Positions 25,191 through 34,185 are shown, numbered from the stretch's first letter. The stretch is 64,000 nucleotides of DNA from Marinobacterium aestuarii (GCF_001651805.1 NZ_CP015839.1:4650001-4714000), one strand, 5' to 3'. Made by a program: numbers and translations. The notes: generated from the letters alone by a model not told the origin.

Positions 25191-25224
25191 AAAAAGGCAG
25201 GCCGCCAATACGCCCTGCCTTTTT
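25191..25224 (-). terminator. Terminator of the sodium-dependent transporter gene
   Basis: AAAAAGGCAGG pairs with CCTGCCTTTTT around a 12-base loop, 69 bases beyond the transporter stop. T-runs exist on both strands, so it can work in both directions. Confidence 0.88.
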
Positions 25225-25287
25225 GCTTTCACTTTTTACTTTCGCCTTGCGCCTTTTACCTAGCTCCTTGCGCCTTGCGCCTTGCCG
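25225..25287. repeat. Degenerate heptamer array downstream of the sodium-dependent transporter
   Basis: Pyrimidine-rich units such as TTCGCCT, TTGCGCC (twice in tandem) and TTTACCT, between the terminator and the transporter stop codon. With the array at 26773-26869 it brackets this one gene. Confidence 0.5.
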
Positions 25288-25292
25288 TCGCT

Positions 25293-26714
25293 TTACACCA
25301 GGTTATAAATAAACACGATGGCCACCGCCACCGGCGTCACGTAGCGCAACACGCCGTACCAGAGCGCGAAGCTGCGACGGCCCATGGACAGTTCGTTCTC
25401 CAGCGCCTGGCGCGCCATGAACCAGCCGACAAAGACTGCCACCAGCAGGCCGCCCAGCGGCAGCAGGATGTTGGCGGTGAGGTAATCCAGCAGATCGAAG
25501 ATGGTCTTGCCTTCAAAGATGGCGAACATGCCCAGGGGCGCAAAGTCCGACCACTCGTTCAGCGACAGGATGGAACCGATGCCCAGCAGCCAGGCGGCGA
25601 TGCCTGCACCCAGGGTGCTGATCATGCGGTTCATGCCGCGGCGTTCTTCGAGCCATTCCACCAGCGGTTCCAGCAGCGAGATGGCGGACGTCCAGGCGGC
25701 GAACACCAGCAGCACGAAGAACAGGGTGCCGAACAGGCTGCCAAAGGGCATCTGGGCAAACGCCAGGGGCAGGGTCTGGAAGATCAGGCCGGGGCCGGCG
25801 CCGGGCTCAAGACCGTTGGCGAACACCAGCGGGAAGATCGCCAGCCCCGCCAGCAGCGCCACGCCGGTATCCATCACCGATACCAGCATGGAGGTGCGGG
25901 CGATGGACACGCCCTTGGGCAGGTAGGAGCCGTAGGCCATCATTACGCCCATGCCCAGGCTCAGGGTAAAGAAGGCATGACCCAGTGCCACCAGGATGCC
26001 CTCGGTGGTCAGTTTGGAAAAGTCGGGCTGGAACAGGAAGCTCAGCGCCTGGCCGAAATGGCCGGTGGTCATGGCATACCCCACCAGCAGCAACAGCAGC
26101 ACGAACAGCGCCGGCATCAGGATGGTCACCGCACGCTCAAGGCCACCGCGCAGGCCCCGGGCCACCACCAGCATGGTCAGCGCCATAAAGAGCGTATGCC
26201 AGATCAACAGAGTGCCGGGGTCCGCCAGCAGGCCGGAGAATATCGCACCGATGGTTTCGCTGCTCTGGCCGCTCAGTTCACCGCTGCCCGCCGTGCCCAC
26301 GTAGGACAGGGCCCAGCCACCGATCACCGAGTAGAACGACAGTATCAGGAAGGATGCCAGCACACCGATGCCGGCAAGCCAGCGCCAGTTGCTGTGCAGC
26401 TTGTCGCGCTGGCACAGGATACCCATGCTGCTGATGGGGCTGCGCCCGCCGCGCCGGCCGATCAGCACCTCCGCCATCATGATGGGAATACCAACGATGG
26501 CGATACAGAGCAGGTACACCAGCACGAAGGCGCCGCCGCCGTTCTCCCCGGTGATATAGGGGAATTTCCAGACGTTACCCAGGCCCACGGCGGAGCCGGT
26601 GGCCGCCAGGATAAAGGCCATGCGCGACGACCAGAAAGCACGTTTGGGCGAAGCGGCACTGTTTGCGCCAGAGGCTGCGCCCGGTGCTGGCGCTGAAGTG
26701 ACAGATTGAGTCAT
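25293..26714 (-). CDS. Sodium-dependent transporter, NSS/SNF family
   Basis: A 473-residue inner-membrane symporter of the neurotransmitter:sodium symporter family, which import amino acids or amines with Na. Signature: FILAATGSAVGLGNVWKFPY in the first helix, then GGGAFVLVYL, GRRGGRSP, and about 11-12 hydrophobic segments. I chose ATG 26714 because the longer frame adds 45 residues encoded by the heptamer repeats. Next upstream lie the leucine-dehydrogenase-like and 2-oxoacid oxidoreductase genes on the same strand, so uptake of a branched-chain or aromatic amino acid is a reasonable inference. Confidence 0.9.
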   Translation of the reverse strand: MTQSVTSAPAPGAASGANSAASPKRAFWSSRMAFILAATGSAVGLGNVWKFPYITGENGGGAFVLVYLLCIAIVGIPIMMAEVLIGRRGGRSPISSMGILCQRDKLHSNWRWLAGIGVLASFLILSFYSVIGGWALSYVGTAGSGELSGQSSETIGAIFSGLLADPGTLLIWHTLFMALTMLVVARGLRGGLERAVTILMPALFVLLLLLVGYAMTTGHFGQALSFLFQPDFSKLTTEGILVALGHAFFTLSLGMGVMMAYGSYLPKGVSIARTSMLVSVMDTGVALLAGLAIFPLVFANGLEPGAGPGLIFQTLPLAFAQMPFGSLFGTLFFVLLVFAAWTSAISLLEPLVEWLEERRGMNRMISTLGAGIAAWLLGIGSILSLNEWSDFAPLGMFAIFEGKTIFDLLDYLTANILLPLGGLLVAVFVGWFMARQALENELSMGRRSFALWYGVLRYVTPVAVAIVFIYNLV

Positions 26715-26772
26715 GTGAATCTCCGTGTTGCTGTTTTTATAGGGAGGAGCTTTCGTTCGGTTTAAAGGCCAA

Positions 26773-26869
26773 GGTGAAAGGTGAAAGGTGAAAGGTGAAA
26801 GGTTCAAGATTGAAAAACCAGGAACCAAGCACCAGGCACTAATCACCAATCACCAATTACCAATTACCA
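26773..26869. repeat. Heptamer arrays: GGTGAAA x4 and ATCACCA/ATTACCA x4
   Basis: Four perfect tandem copies of GGTGAAA at 26773-26800 are followed, after about 40 bases of related sequence, by ATCACCA twice and ATTACCA twice at 26842-26869. Both have a strict 7-base period. The array separates the transporter gene from the dehydrogenase gene. Confidence 0.85.
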
Positions 26870-26895
26870 AGAACCCGGGCTGTAAAAGTCGGGCA

Positions 26896-27978
26896 TCAGG
26901 CCACCTGCAGGTCGCCTTTCTCCCTGCCCGGCTTGAAGCGTTCCTCCGCCAGGCGGTTGGCGATCACGCCGGTGGGCTGCTGGGTCAAGGAGGCGCGGGC
27001 GAAGATTTCGCCCAGGGTATCGCCGATGGTTTCCACATGGCGGCGCACAGCCTCGGCATCATGGCCATTGCGCTCGTAGCAGACATCGATAATGCCACCG
27101 GCGTTGATCACGAAATCCGGCGCATAGAGGATGCCGCGCTGGCTCAGTGCCTGATCGTGGCGTGCGAGTTCGAGCTGGTTGTTGGCGGCCCCCGCCACCA
27201 CCCGGGCCTGCAGCCGGGCGATGCTCTGGTCGTTCAGCACCGCACCGAGTGCACAGGGCGCCACCACATCGACGTTGAGGCCAAGGATTTCATCCCCCGC
27301 CACGGCGGTGGCACCGAGTTCATCGACGGCACGGGCCACCGCATCGCTGTGAATATCGTGCACCCAGAGCTTGGCGCCGGCATCGCTGAGCAGCTGCGCC
27401 AGGCGATAGCCGACATTACCGATACCCTGCACCGCCACTTTAAGACCTTCCAGGTCACTGCGGCCGAGCTGATGCGCCACCGCCGCCTTGAGGCCAACAA
27501 AGGTGCCGTAGGCCGTGGCCGGTGACGGATCACCGTTGCTGTGCCGGCCATCAAAGCCCGGGCGCGCCGCAATACCGGCCACATGGCGGGTATGGCGCCC
27601 CATCACCTGCAGGTCCGCCACGCTGGTGCCGGAGTCCTCGGCGGCGATATAAAGGCCGCCGAGCTGTTCCAGAAAACGCCCCATGGCTTCGAGCAGGGCT
27701 TCACTCTTGTGGGCACGGGGATCGCCGATAATCACCGACTTGCCGCCGCCCAGGTCCAGGTTGGCCAGAGCCGACTTGTAGGTCATGCCCCTGGACAGAC
27801 GCAGCACATCGCGCAATGCCGCTTCGTCGCTGGCGTAGGGGAACATGCGGCAGCCGCCCAGCGCCGGCCCGCGGTTGGTGTTGTGCACCGCAACTATGGC
27901 CCGCAGGCCGGTTTCTTCGTCGCTGACAAAGGACAGGTGCTGATGGTTATCAAATTCCGGATGACTAAATACAGACAT
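26896..27978 (-). CDS. Leucine/valine/phenylalanine dehydrogenase family enzyme
   Basis: A 360-residue NAD-dependent amino-acid dehydrogenase (Glu/Leu/Phe/Val family) that reversibly deaminates an amino acid to its 2-oxoacid. It has the GPALGG substrate loop, [19 protein letters not shown] with the catalytic Lys, NPSPATAYG-like [10 protein letters not shown], the nucleotide-binding VQGIGNVG, and [10 protein letters not shown]. The length matches leucine dehydrogenase (about 364). ATG 27978 (AGGA at 9 bases) is used. It lies 33 bases behind the 2-oxoacid:ferredoxin oxidoreductase gene, which would consume its product. Which amino acid is preferred cannot be read from sequence. Confidence 0.88.
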   Translation of the reverse strand: MSVFSHPEFDNHQHLSFVSDEETGLRAIVAVHNTNRGPALGGCRMFPYASDEAALRDVLRLSRGMTYKSALANLDLGGGKSVIIGDPRAHKSEALLEAMGRFLEQLGGLYIAAEDSGTSVADLQVMGRHTRHVAGIAARPGFDGRHSNGDPSPATAYGTFVGLKAAVAHQLGRSDLEGLKVAVQGIGNVGYRLAQLLSDAGAKLWVHDIHSDAVARAVDELGATAVAGDEILGLNVDVVAPCALGAVLNDQSIARLQARVVAGAANNQLELARHDQALSQRGILYAPDFVINAGGIIDVCYERNGHDAEAVRRHVETIGDTLGEIFARASLTQQPTGVIANRLAEERFKPGREKGDLQVA

Positions 27979-28011
27979 GATTCTTTTTCCTGTGGGCAAC
28001 ATCACAAAGGA

Positions 28012-31000
28012 TTAAACGGCGGCGCCGGAGACGGCATCGATAATCTGGGGTTCGACTGAGCGCACCGGGGCGCACAGCAGGCCACGCAAGCGTGCACGCT
28101 CTGGCTGTACTTTTTCCCAGGCGGCTTCCTTCACGGGGCCATAGCCGCGCACCTGCTGGGGCAGGCTGGCGAGCGCCCGGGCGGCGGCCAGATTGTCGCC
28201 GCTCAGGTGCTGCACTATGGCATCGATATCGGCTTCGAATTCGCGGATCAGCGCCCGCTCCAGGCGCCGGTCGGCGCTGTAGCCAAAGGGGTCCAGCGGC
28301 GTGCCGCGCAGCACCCGGGCCCTGGCCAGCAGCCCGAAGGCGGATTCCATCCAGGGGCCGAAGCGGCGTTTGCGCGGGCGACCATTCGCGGTGCCCTTGC
28401 CAAACAGCGTGCCGAGAAAACGGCCATCCAGCAGCGGCGGCGCCAGGTTGAATTCCAGCTCCACCTCGCCTTCAAACTGCTCGGCCAAGAGCTTGCGAAA
28501 ACTGCCATCGCTGTAGAGGCGCGCCACTTCGTACTCGTCCTTGTAGGCCAGCAGCTTGGCGTAGCTCTGGGCCACGGCTTTGAGCAAGGCGCTGTCGTGA
28601 CCGGCCACCTCGCCGATACGCGCCTCAACGCGGCGTACCTGCGCTTCGTAACGCTGCGCCAGCGCGGCATTTTGATAGTCACGCAGATGGGCTTTTTCCC
28701 GCTCGATCAGTTGCGCCGGTGTTTCGATGATCTTCAGCGGCACCGCCGTGGGGTGGGCCAGTTCCTGCACCCGCGCCAGGTCATGGGCGGCACGCCGGCC
28801 CCACAGGAACGCCTGCTTGTTCTTGCTCACCGCCGCGCCATTAAGCTCGATGGCCTGCTCGATGGACTCGGCCCGAAGCGGCAACAGGCCCTGCTGCCAG
28901 GCAAAGCCGAGGGTGAACAGGTTTACCGCCATGCCATCCCCCATCAGCGCCAGCGCCAGCTCCGAGGCATCGAGGAAGAAACTGCCATCCGGGTGGCAGG
29001 ACTCGCGAATGCTGCGCTCCATGGCGTCACCCGGGAACTGCAGGTCCGGCTCGCGGGTAAAGGCCGCCGGCATGGCTTTCTGGGTGTTGACTACGGCACG
29101 GGAGAAGCGGCTGTCGAGCTTGGCCAGCGCATCCAGGCTTGCGCCCACCATCAGGTCGAAGGCGATCATCAGGTCCGCCTCCCCCGCCGGGATACGCACC
29201 GCCTGGATATCCTGCTGCGAGGGCGCTATGCGCACATGGCTCACCACGGCGCCGAACTTCTGCGCCAGGCCCGCCTGGTCCAGCACCGCCACGCCCTTGC
29301 CTTCGATATGGGCCGCCATGCCCAGCAGTGCGCTGACGGTCACCACGCCGGTGCCGCCCACGCCGGTGAGCAGAATGCCGTAGGGACTGTGTTCACCGGC
29401 AAACACCGGCTGCGGCAGTTCCGGGAAGGCGACCCCGGTGCCGATGCCGGCGGGTTTGCGCAGGGTACCGCCCTTGACGGTGACAAAGCTTGGGCAGAAA
29501 CCGCGCACGCAGCTGAAATCCTTGTTGCAGGCAGACTGGTCGATGGTGCGCTTGCGGCCACGCTCGGTTTCCAGCGGCAGCACCGACAGGCAGTTGGACT
29601 GCACGCCGCAGTCGCCACAGCCTTCACAGACCGCCGGGTTGATCAGCACGCGCTTGTCCGGGTCTGTCAGGGTGCCGCGCTTGCGCCGGCGGCGTTTCTC
29701 GGCGGCGCAGGTCTGGTCATAGATCATCACCGAGCAGCCTTCGATTTCGCGCATCTCGCGCTGCACCGCATCCAGATCCTCCCGCGGGTGGAAGGTGGTG
29801 CGATCGGCGAAGTCGGCCCGCGACGGGTACTTGCCGATATCGTCGCTGACCACGGCGATGCGGCGCACACCCTCGCCGTAAAGCTGATGGCTGATCTGCT
29901 GCACCGTGAGCATGCCGTCCACAGGCTGGCCGCCGGTCATGGCCACGGCATCGTTATACAGCACCTTGTAGGTAATGTTGGCGCCGGAGGCGATGGCGGC
30001 CCGGATGGCCAGCAGGCCGGAATGGAAATAGGTGCCGTCGCCCAGGTTCTGGAACACGTGCTTTTCATGGGTAAAGGGCGACTGGCCTATCCAGGTGGCG
30101 CCCTCCCCGCCCATCTGGGTAAAGGTATCGGTTTCGCGATCCATCCAGGTGGCCATGTAGTGGCAGCCGATACCGCCGAGCGCGCGGCTGCCTTCGGGCA
30201 CTACGGTGGAGGTATTGTGCGGACAGCCGGAACAGAAATGCGGCGTGCGCTCGAGCAGCTCCCGCGGCTCGGCCAGGCTCGCTTCCTTGCCGGTCAGAAA
30301 GCTCAGGCGTTCGCTCAGGCGGGCGCTGCTGTAGCGGCTCTGGATGCGGGCGGCTATCACCCGGGCCACCATGGCCGGCGTCAGCTCGGCGATGGAGGGC
30401 AGCAGTTCGGCGCCCTGCTCGTCCCGCTTGCCGACGATGCACGGGGCCTTGTCAGTACCGTAGAGCTGCTCCTTGAGCTGTTCCTCGATCAGGCCGCGCT
30501 TTTCCTCCACCACCAGCACTTCTTCCAGGCCGGCGGCAAATTCCCGCACGCCCTCGGGCTCCAGCGGCCAGGGCATGGCCACCTTGTACAGCCGCAGGCC
30601 GATGGCGGCGCACTCGGCCTCACCCAGGCCCAGGTCCGTTAGCGCCTGCACCACGTCGAGGTAGGATTTGCCGGTGGTGATAATGCCAAAACGCGCATCG
30701 CAGGTGGAGAAGATTGTCCGGTCCAGGCGGTTGGCACGGCAGAACGCCTTAGCCGCATCGAGCTTGTAGTGATGCAGGCGCTCTTCCTGCTGCAGCGGTT
30801 TGTCGGGCCAGCGGGCGTTAAGGCCCCCCTCCGGCAGCGGGAAATCCTCTGGCAGCACGATCTGCACGCGGTGCGGGTCCAGGTCCGCGGAGATGGACGA
30901 GTCCAGCACCTCGGCCAACGCCTTGAAGCCCACCCAGCAACCGCTGAAACGGGACATGGCCCAGCCATAGAGGCCATAATCCAGCATTTCCTGAATCCCG

Positions 31001-31518
31001 CTGGGATGCAGCACCGGCATCATGGCGTCGCTGAAGGCATAGTCGCTCTGGTGCGGCAAAGTGGAGGACTTGCAGGCATGGTCGTCGCCTGCCACCGCCA
31101 GCACGCCGCCGAAGCGGGAGCTGCCCGCCGCATTGGCGTGCTTGAGCACATCACCGGTACGATCGACGCCCGGCCCCTTGCCGTACCAGAGCCCGAAGAC
31201 GCCATCGTACTTGGCGCCCTGGAACAGGTTCACCTGCTGCGAGCCCCAGACGGCGGTGGCGCCGAGGTCTTCGTTAATGCCGGGCTGGAAATGAATGCGG
31301 TGTTTGGCCAGGTAGGCCTTGGCTTCCCACAGGGTCTTGTCGAAATTTCCCAGCGGCGAGCCGCGATAGCCGGAAATAAAACCCGCAGTATTCAGGCCCG
31401 CGGCCTGGTCCCGCTGTGCCTGCAACATGGGCAGACGCGCCAGCGCCTGGCTGCCGGTGAGATAAACGCGACCTGCGTCCAGCTCCCATTTGTCATTGAG
31501 GCTGATGTCATGACTCAT
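28012..31518 (-). CDS. Fused indolepyruvate/2-oxoacid:ferredoxin oxidoreductase
   Basis: An 1168-residue single-chain enzyme oxidatively decarboxylating a 2-oxoacid to its acyl-CoA with ferredoxin as acceptor. The IorA-like half covers residues 1 to about 700 with thiamine-diphosphate region segments GYRGSPLGNFD and GIGCHYMATWMDRETD, and cysteine clusters CSGCPHNTS, CEGCGDCGVQSNC and CVRGFCPS for Fe-S binding; the IorB-like gamma half follows (GVGGTGVVTVSALLGMAAH). Such long fused forms are typical of aerobic proteobacteria, where they act on aryl- or branched-chain pyruvates. The next gene encodes the matching amino-acid dehydrogenase. Confidence 0.92.
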   Translation of the reverse strand: MSHDISLNDKWELDAGRVYLTGSQALARLPMLQAQRDQAAGLNTAGFISGYRGSPLGNFDKTLWEAKAYLAKHRIHFQPGINEDLGATAVWGSQQVNLFQGAKYDGVFGLWYGKGPGVDRTGDVLKHANAAGSSRFGGVLAVAGDDHACKSSTLPHQSDYAFSDAMMPVLHPSGIQEMLDYGLYGWAMSRFSGCWVGFKALAEVLDSSISADLDPHRVQIVLPEDFPLPEGGLNARWPDKPLQQEERLHHYKLDAAKAFCRANRLDRTIFSTCDARFGIITTGKSYLDVVQALTDLGLGEAECAAIGLRLYKVAMPWPLEPEGVREFAAGLEEVLVVEEKRGLIEEQLKEQLYGTDKAPCIVGKRDEQGAELLPSIAELTPAMVARVIAARIQSRYSSARLSERLSFLTGKEASLAEPRELLERTPHFCSGCPHNTSTVVPEGSRALGGIGCHYMATWMDRETDTFTQMGGEGATWIGQSPFTHEKHVFQNLGDGTYFHSGLLAIRAAIASGANITYKVLYNDAVAMTGGQPVDGMLTVQQISHQLYGEGVRRIAVVSDDIGKYPSRADFADRTTFHPREDLDAVQREMREIEGCSVMIYDQTCAAEKRRRRKRGTLTDPDKRVLINPAVCEGCGDCGVQSNCLSVLPLETERGRKRTIDQSACNKDFSCVRGFCPSFVTVKGGTLRKPAGIGTGVAFPELPQPVFAGEHSPYGILLTGVGGTGVVTVSALLGMAAHIEGKGVAVLDQAGLAQKFGAVVSHVRIAPSQQDIQAVRIPAGEADLMIAFDLMVGASLDALAKLDSRFSRAVVNTQKAMPAAFTREPDLQFPGDAMERSIRESCHPDGSFFLDASELALALMGDGMAVNLFTLGFAWQQGLLPLRAESIEQAIELNGAAVSKNKQAFLWGRRAAHDLARVQELAHPTAVPLKIIETPAQLIEREKAHLRDYQNAALAQRYEAQVRRVEARIGEVAGHDSALLKAVAQSYAKLLAYKDEYEVARLYSDGSFRKLLAEQFEGEVELEFNLAPPLLDGRFLGTLFGKGTANGRPRKRRFGPWMESAFGLLARARVLRGTPLDPFGYSADRRLERALIREFEADIDAIVQHLSGDNLAAARALASLPQQVRGYGPVKEAAWEKVQPERARLRGLLCAPVRSVEPQIIDAVSGAAV

Positions 31519-31616
31519 ACAGATTCACCCTGCGCCTGTAGCAACCTGCACCCGTGACGGGTGCCGCTATTACAGACGATCAACTGCCAAAAATGGATAT
31601 GCGCGCTGCAACGGAA

Positions 31617-31733
31617 TCAGAACCGTGGCGCTGCGCCTGAAGTCAGTGATGGTGAAGCAGATATGCGGGCCGGGCCGCCGGTGGAGAGATGCGCACAACG
31701 GCGCGCCTTGAGCAGGTGTTGCCAGATACTCAT
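31617..31733 (-). CDS. Possible 38-residue leader ORF upstream of the oxidoreductase
   Basis: ATG 31733 with ACGAGG 7 bases before it opens a 38-codon frame (MSIWQHLLKARRCAHLSTGG and on) ending in TGA at 31617, inside a leader of about 340 bases. It has no run of a regulatory amino acid and no recognisable domain, so it may be a leader peptide or a chance ORF. The ribosome site is the only positive evidence. Confidence 0.25.
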   Translation of the reverse strand: MSIWQHLLKARRCAHLSTGGPARISASPSLTSGAAPRF

Positions 31734-31832
31734 GTAAAATCCTCGTCCCTGGCCGGATCACGGCAAGGCAGCAAATCTTGTTGTTATTGTCCGGCGGGTT
31801 TGTCCCCAGCCGGCTTTATTTGATTTCCAGCA

Positions 31833-31853
31833 TCGCGTCCTTGTGAGACGCGA
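31833..31853. promoter_or_regulatory. Inverted repeat at the predicted oxidoreductase start site
   Basis: TCGCGTC-N7-GACGCGA, a perfect 7-bp dyad lying from about +3 to +23 relative to the predicted transcription start. A repressor bound here would block the promoter. No regulator gene is adjacent. Confidence 0.45.
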
Positions 31854-31862
31854 AGTCGAGAC

Positions 31863-31891
31863 ATACTAATAAGGGTTTACGCGTACGTCAA
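31863..31891 (-). promoter_or_regulatory. Sigma-70 promoter of the oxidoreductase operon
   Basis: Minus strand TTGACG, 17-base spacer, TAGTAT. Start predicted near 31856, giving a leader of about 340 bases before the oxidoreductase start codon. Confidence 0.65.
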
Positions 31892-32565
31892 CCTGAAGTC
31901 GGAATCCGTTTCCCACTGCAGCAGTAGCAATACCCGAACGCCTGAATGAAATTAATCCAGCCGGCAACATTCCAACAAAAATAACCAACAGAACAGCCCA
32001 TTAGGGTCTTCTGCCAACGGCACCCGGATAAAGCTGCCCATATAAAATGAAATCACCTCATTCGCGGCAGCAACAGCCTGCTGGCGCTAACATACCGACC
32101 TCGGCGACGCCGATACAAGAGTGCCCAATCGCATTTTCCACCTTATCCTGCCGAGCCAGTTCTACCAGATACCTCGAGCGACCAAGCAATGAGGGCACTG
32201 CCGTCTGATTGGTGCGATTACTGCATCGCCCACTCGAGCGTACAAAAAGCGGGCGCGGTGGCAGCCCAACTCGGCACGCCGGCAAGCCACTGAGCGGTGG
32301 GGTGAATAACGGCGAAAGGGGGAGCCGCACCGGTAGCCGCGCAAACAAAGCAGGTGTAGTGTCTGAACTGGCGGAATGGGCAGAGGACTAAGCCGCACCA
32401 ATGCGGTGCAAAAGCCATTTTACGCCTGAGGAATAACCGCCGAGGGGGCATCCGTGCCTTTGAACCCAGGTTACCTCTGATCGATACAGCGCCTGGGATC
32501 TGTATGCTGTAACCACTGTGATTCCGATCGTACCTGCAGATTGACATTAACGAGGATTGTTATTG
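31892..32565. other. Intergenic gap upstream of the MobD-like gene
   Basis: About 670 bases without a supportable gene; overlapping frames at 32058-32547 on the minus strand have no ribosome sites and no recognisable domain. One NtrC-type palindrome (32394-32410) is the only organised feature I find. Confidence 0.45.
32394..32410. promoter_or_regulatory. NtrC-type palindrome
   Basis: CGCACC-AATGC-GGTGCA differs from the consensus TGCACC-N5-GGTGCA at one base. It lies about 155 bases upstream of the MobD-like gene. I could not find a good sigma-54 promoter between the two, so binding may be incidental. Confidence 0.35.
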
Positions 32566-33273
32566 ATGAGCAGTATCCATTTTATTGGCGGGGAAAAAGG
32601 CGGCGTAGGCAAATCGGTGCTTTCACGCTTGCTGTCGCAGTACTTCCTCGACCGGGGCCAGCCCTACCTCGGGCTGGACGCCGATCAGTCCCATGCCACA
32701 CTAAGTCGTTTTTATCCGCAATACACGCGCCCGGTCAACCTGGACTCATTCGACAGCATCGACCAGATAATGGAGTTCGCCACTGAAGGCGAGCAGCAGA
32801 TTCTGATCGACCTGCCAGCCCAGAGTGAACGCTTTCTGGATCGCTGGATCGATGAAAACGGCGTGCTCGACATGTGCGCTGAACTGCAGATTCCGCTGCT
32901 GTACTGGTATATCGTCGACGACGGTCTCGATTCAGTCGCGCTGCTGGAAACCTTTCTGGCCAAATACGGCAGCCGAATGAATATCGCCGTTATCAAGAAC
33001 GAGGGCCGCGGTACAAACTTTGCCACCATCGATGCCATACTGCACAGCGATCCTGCCACGGCCGGCGGCAGCACCCGGCATGCGGCGCTACCCGCCCTGC
33101 ACCGTGAAACCATGCGCAAGATAGACGAGCTGAGTTTCAGCTTCTGGGGCGCTGAAAACATCAAAGACAAAAACCTTGAGCACCTCAGTCTGATGGAACG
33201 CCAGCGCACCCGCGTCTGGATCAAAAAGACCTATGCCCTGTTCGACGAACTCTTTATCGGCCAGCCCTGTTAA
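32566..33273 (+). CDS. Stand-alone MobD/ParA-like P-loop ATPase
   Basis: A 235-residue cytosolic ATPase with a deviant Walker A motif GGEKGGVGKS at residues 8-17, including the signature Lys, and LGLDADQSHATLSRF as the Walker A-prime region. It resembles the MobD/TraL-type single-domain ATPases of mobilisation modules rather than chromosomal ParA, and there is no ParB, relaxase or parS-like repeat next to it. ATG 32566 (GAGG at 10 bases) is chosen over a TTG at 32557. The partner is unknown; single-gene copies of plasmid origin are one possibility. Confidence 0.75.
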   Translation: MSSIHFIGGEKGGVGKSVLSRLLSQYFLDRGQPYLGLDADQSHATLSRFYPQYTRPVNLDSFDSIDQIMEFATEGEQQILIDLPAQSERFLDRWIDENGVLDMCAELQIPLLYWYIVDDGLDSVALLETFLAKYGSRMNIAVIKNEGRGTNFATIDAILHSDPATAGGSTRHAALPALHRETMRKIDELSFSFWGAENIKDKNLEHLSLMERQRTRVWIKKTYALFDELFIGQPC

Positions 33274-33603
33274 ATAGCCAGCGTACTCAGGCCGTTTGAC
33301 AAACAGACGGCCTGAAACAGCTCCCCTGCAACGATAACTCAGCCTTCACCCCATAGTCACAGCTCACAGCCCCCTTAAACCCAAGGGTCAGTGACTCACT
33401 AATAGCCCCGAAAGTTCCGTTTGCCTTCGCCGTATCGACATTACAAACCTTAGGGGAATTTCCGGCAAGACAACAAGTGGCGACATTTAAAACAGACAAA
33501 GGCTGGATTCTGACCAACGCCTAAAATAGGCACCCTCGCTTAGACTATTCGCTCAGATACTTTACAATCCAGATTGATTTGAAACTTTACCTCTGCATTA
33601 TCT
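33274..33603. other. AT-rich gap between the ATPase and H-NS genes
   Basis: About 330 bases. A 76-codon frame on the minus strand (33287-33517) lacks a ribosome site and looks accidental. AT content rises towards the H-NS-type promoter, as often seen upstream of self-regulated H-NS genes. Confidence 0.45.
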
Positions 33604-33631
33604 TTGCTAATATAAATTTATTCTGTAGAAT
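33604..33631 (+). promoter_or_regulatory. Sigma-70 promoter of the H-NS-like gene
   Basis: TTGCTA, 16-base AT-rich spacer, TAGAAT, 37 bases before the start codon. Both hexamers are near consensus. Confidence 0.5.
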
Positions 33632-33667
33632 CCAGCACAATATCAACATGACACAGGTGACTATTAA

Positions 33668-34069
33668 ATGAGCGAAAACGAGTTCACTTCTACACTGCTG
33701 CGCAAAAACTCTCTGCGTAAAGCTGTATCTGAAATCTCCGTCGCAGAACTGGAAAAAGTTCTTTCCGACCTTCAGGAAATCCGCGACGAGAAAGTTGCTG
33801 CAGAAGAAGAACGCGCAGCCGCTGATGCAACTCGTCTGGAAGCCGTTAAAAAGATCCAGGCTCAGATGGCCGAACTCGGTCTGTCTGCCGACGATCTGTC
33901 CGCTGGCGGCGCCACTGCCACCAAGAAGGCTTCTGTACCGGCCAAGTACCGTCTGATCGATGCTGAAGGCAAGCCGCATGAATGGTCCGGCCGTGGCCGT
34001 ACCCCGCGTGTCTTCCTGGAGCGTTTTGAAAAAGGCGCCAAGAAAGAAGATTTCCTGATTCAGAAGTAA
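33668..34069 (+). CDS. H-NS-family nucleoid protein
   Basis: A 133-residue xenogeneic silencer. The N-terminal half (about residues 10-70) is a charged coiled coil that should oligomerise (LEKVLSDLQEIRDEKVAAEE), followed by a flexible linker and a C-terminal DNA-binding domain with HEWSGRGRTPRVFLE, in which the GRGRTP loop inserts into the AT-rich minor groove. Codon use is that of a highly expressed gene. It probably silences AT-rich foreign DNA such as that at 21.7-24.6 kb and 61.5-64 kb. Confidence 0.9.
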   Translation: MSENEFTSTLLRKNSLRKAVSEISVAELEKVLSDLQEIRDEKVAAEEERAAADATRLEAVKKIQAQMAELGLSADDLSAGGATATKKASVPAKYRLIDAEGKPHEWSGRGRTPRVFLERFEKGAKKEDFLIQK

Positions 34070-34115
34070 TCAGGCGTTAAGGCCGGTTAATACCGGCTTT
34101 AAACGAACTGCTATT

Positions 34116-34150
34116 AAAAAGCGCTGTATCTCCCGGGATCAGCGCTTTTT
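34116..34150 (+). terminator. Bidirectional terminator between the H-NS-like gene and trmL
   Basis: AAAAAGCGCTG pairs with CAGCGCTTTTT around a 13-base loop. T-runs on both strands serve the two convergent genes. Confidence 0.92.
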
Positions 34151-34185
34151 GCGTTTGCAACACAGGCAAGCTCACAGTCTATGGA

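Noticed and set aside
25092-26696. Frame of 534 codons antisense to the sodium-dependent transporter
   Set aside because: Gln/His-rich, low-complexity translation typical of the antisense of a membrane protein; the opposite strand has clear NSS motifs.
28207-30642. Very long frame of 811 codons on the plus strand
   Set aside because: It is antisense to the fused oxidoreductase; its length follows from high third-position GC. No family motif appears in its translation.
32058-32547. Several overlapping minus-strand frames of 79-109 codons
   Set aside because: They overlap each other, show Arg/Pro-rich translations typical of noncoding GC-rich DNA, and have no ribosome sites.
33287-33517. 76-codon frame on the minus strand
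   Set aside because: No ribosome site, no domain, and it overlaps the probable regulatory region of the H-NS-like gene.
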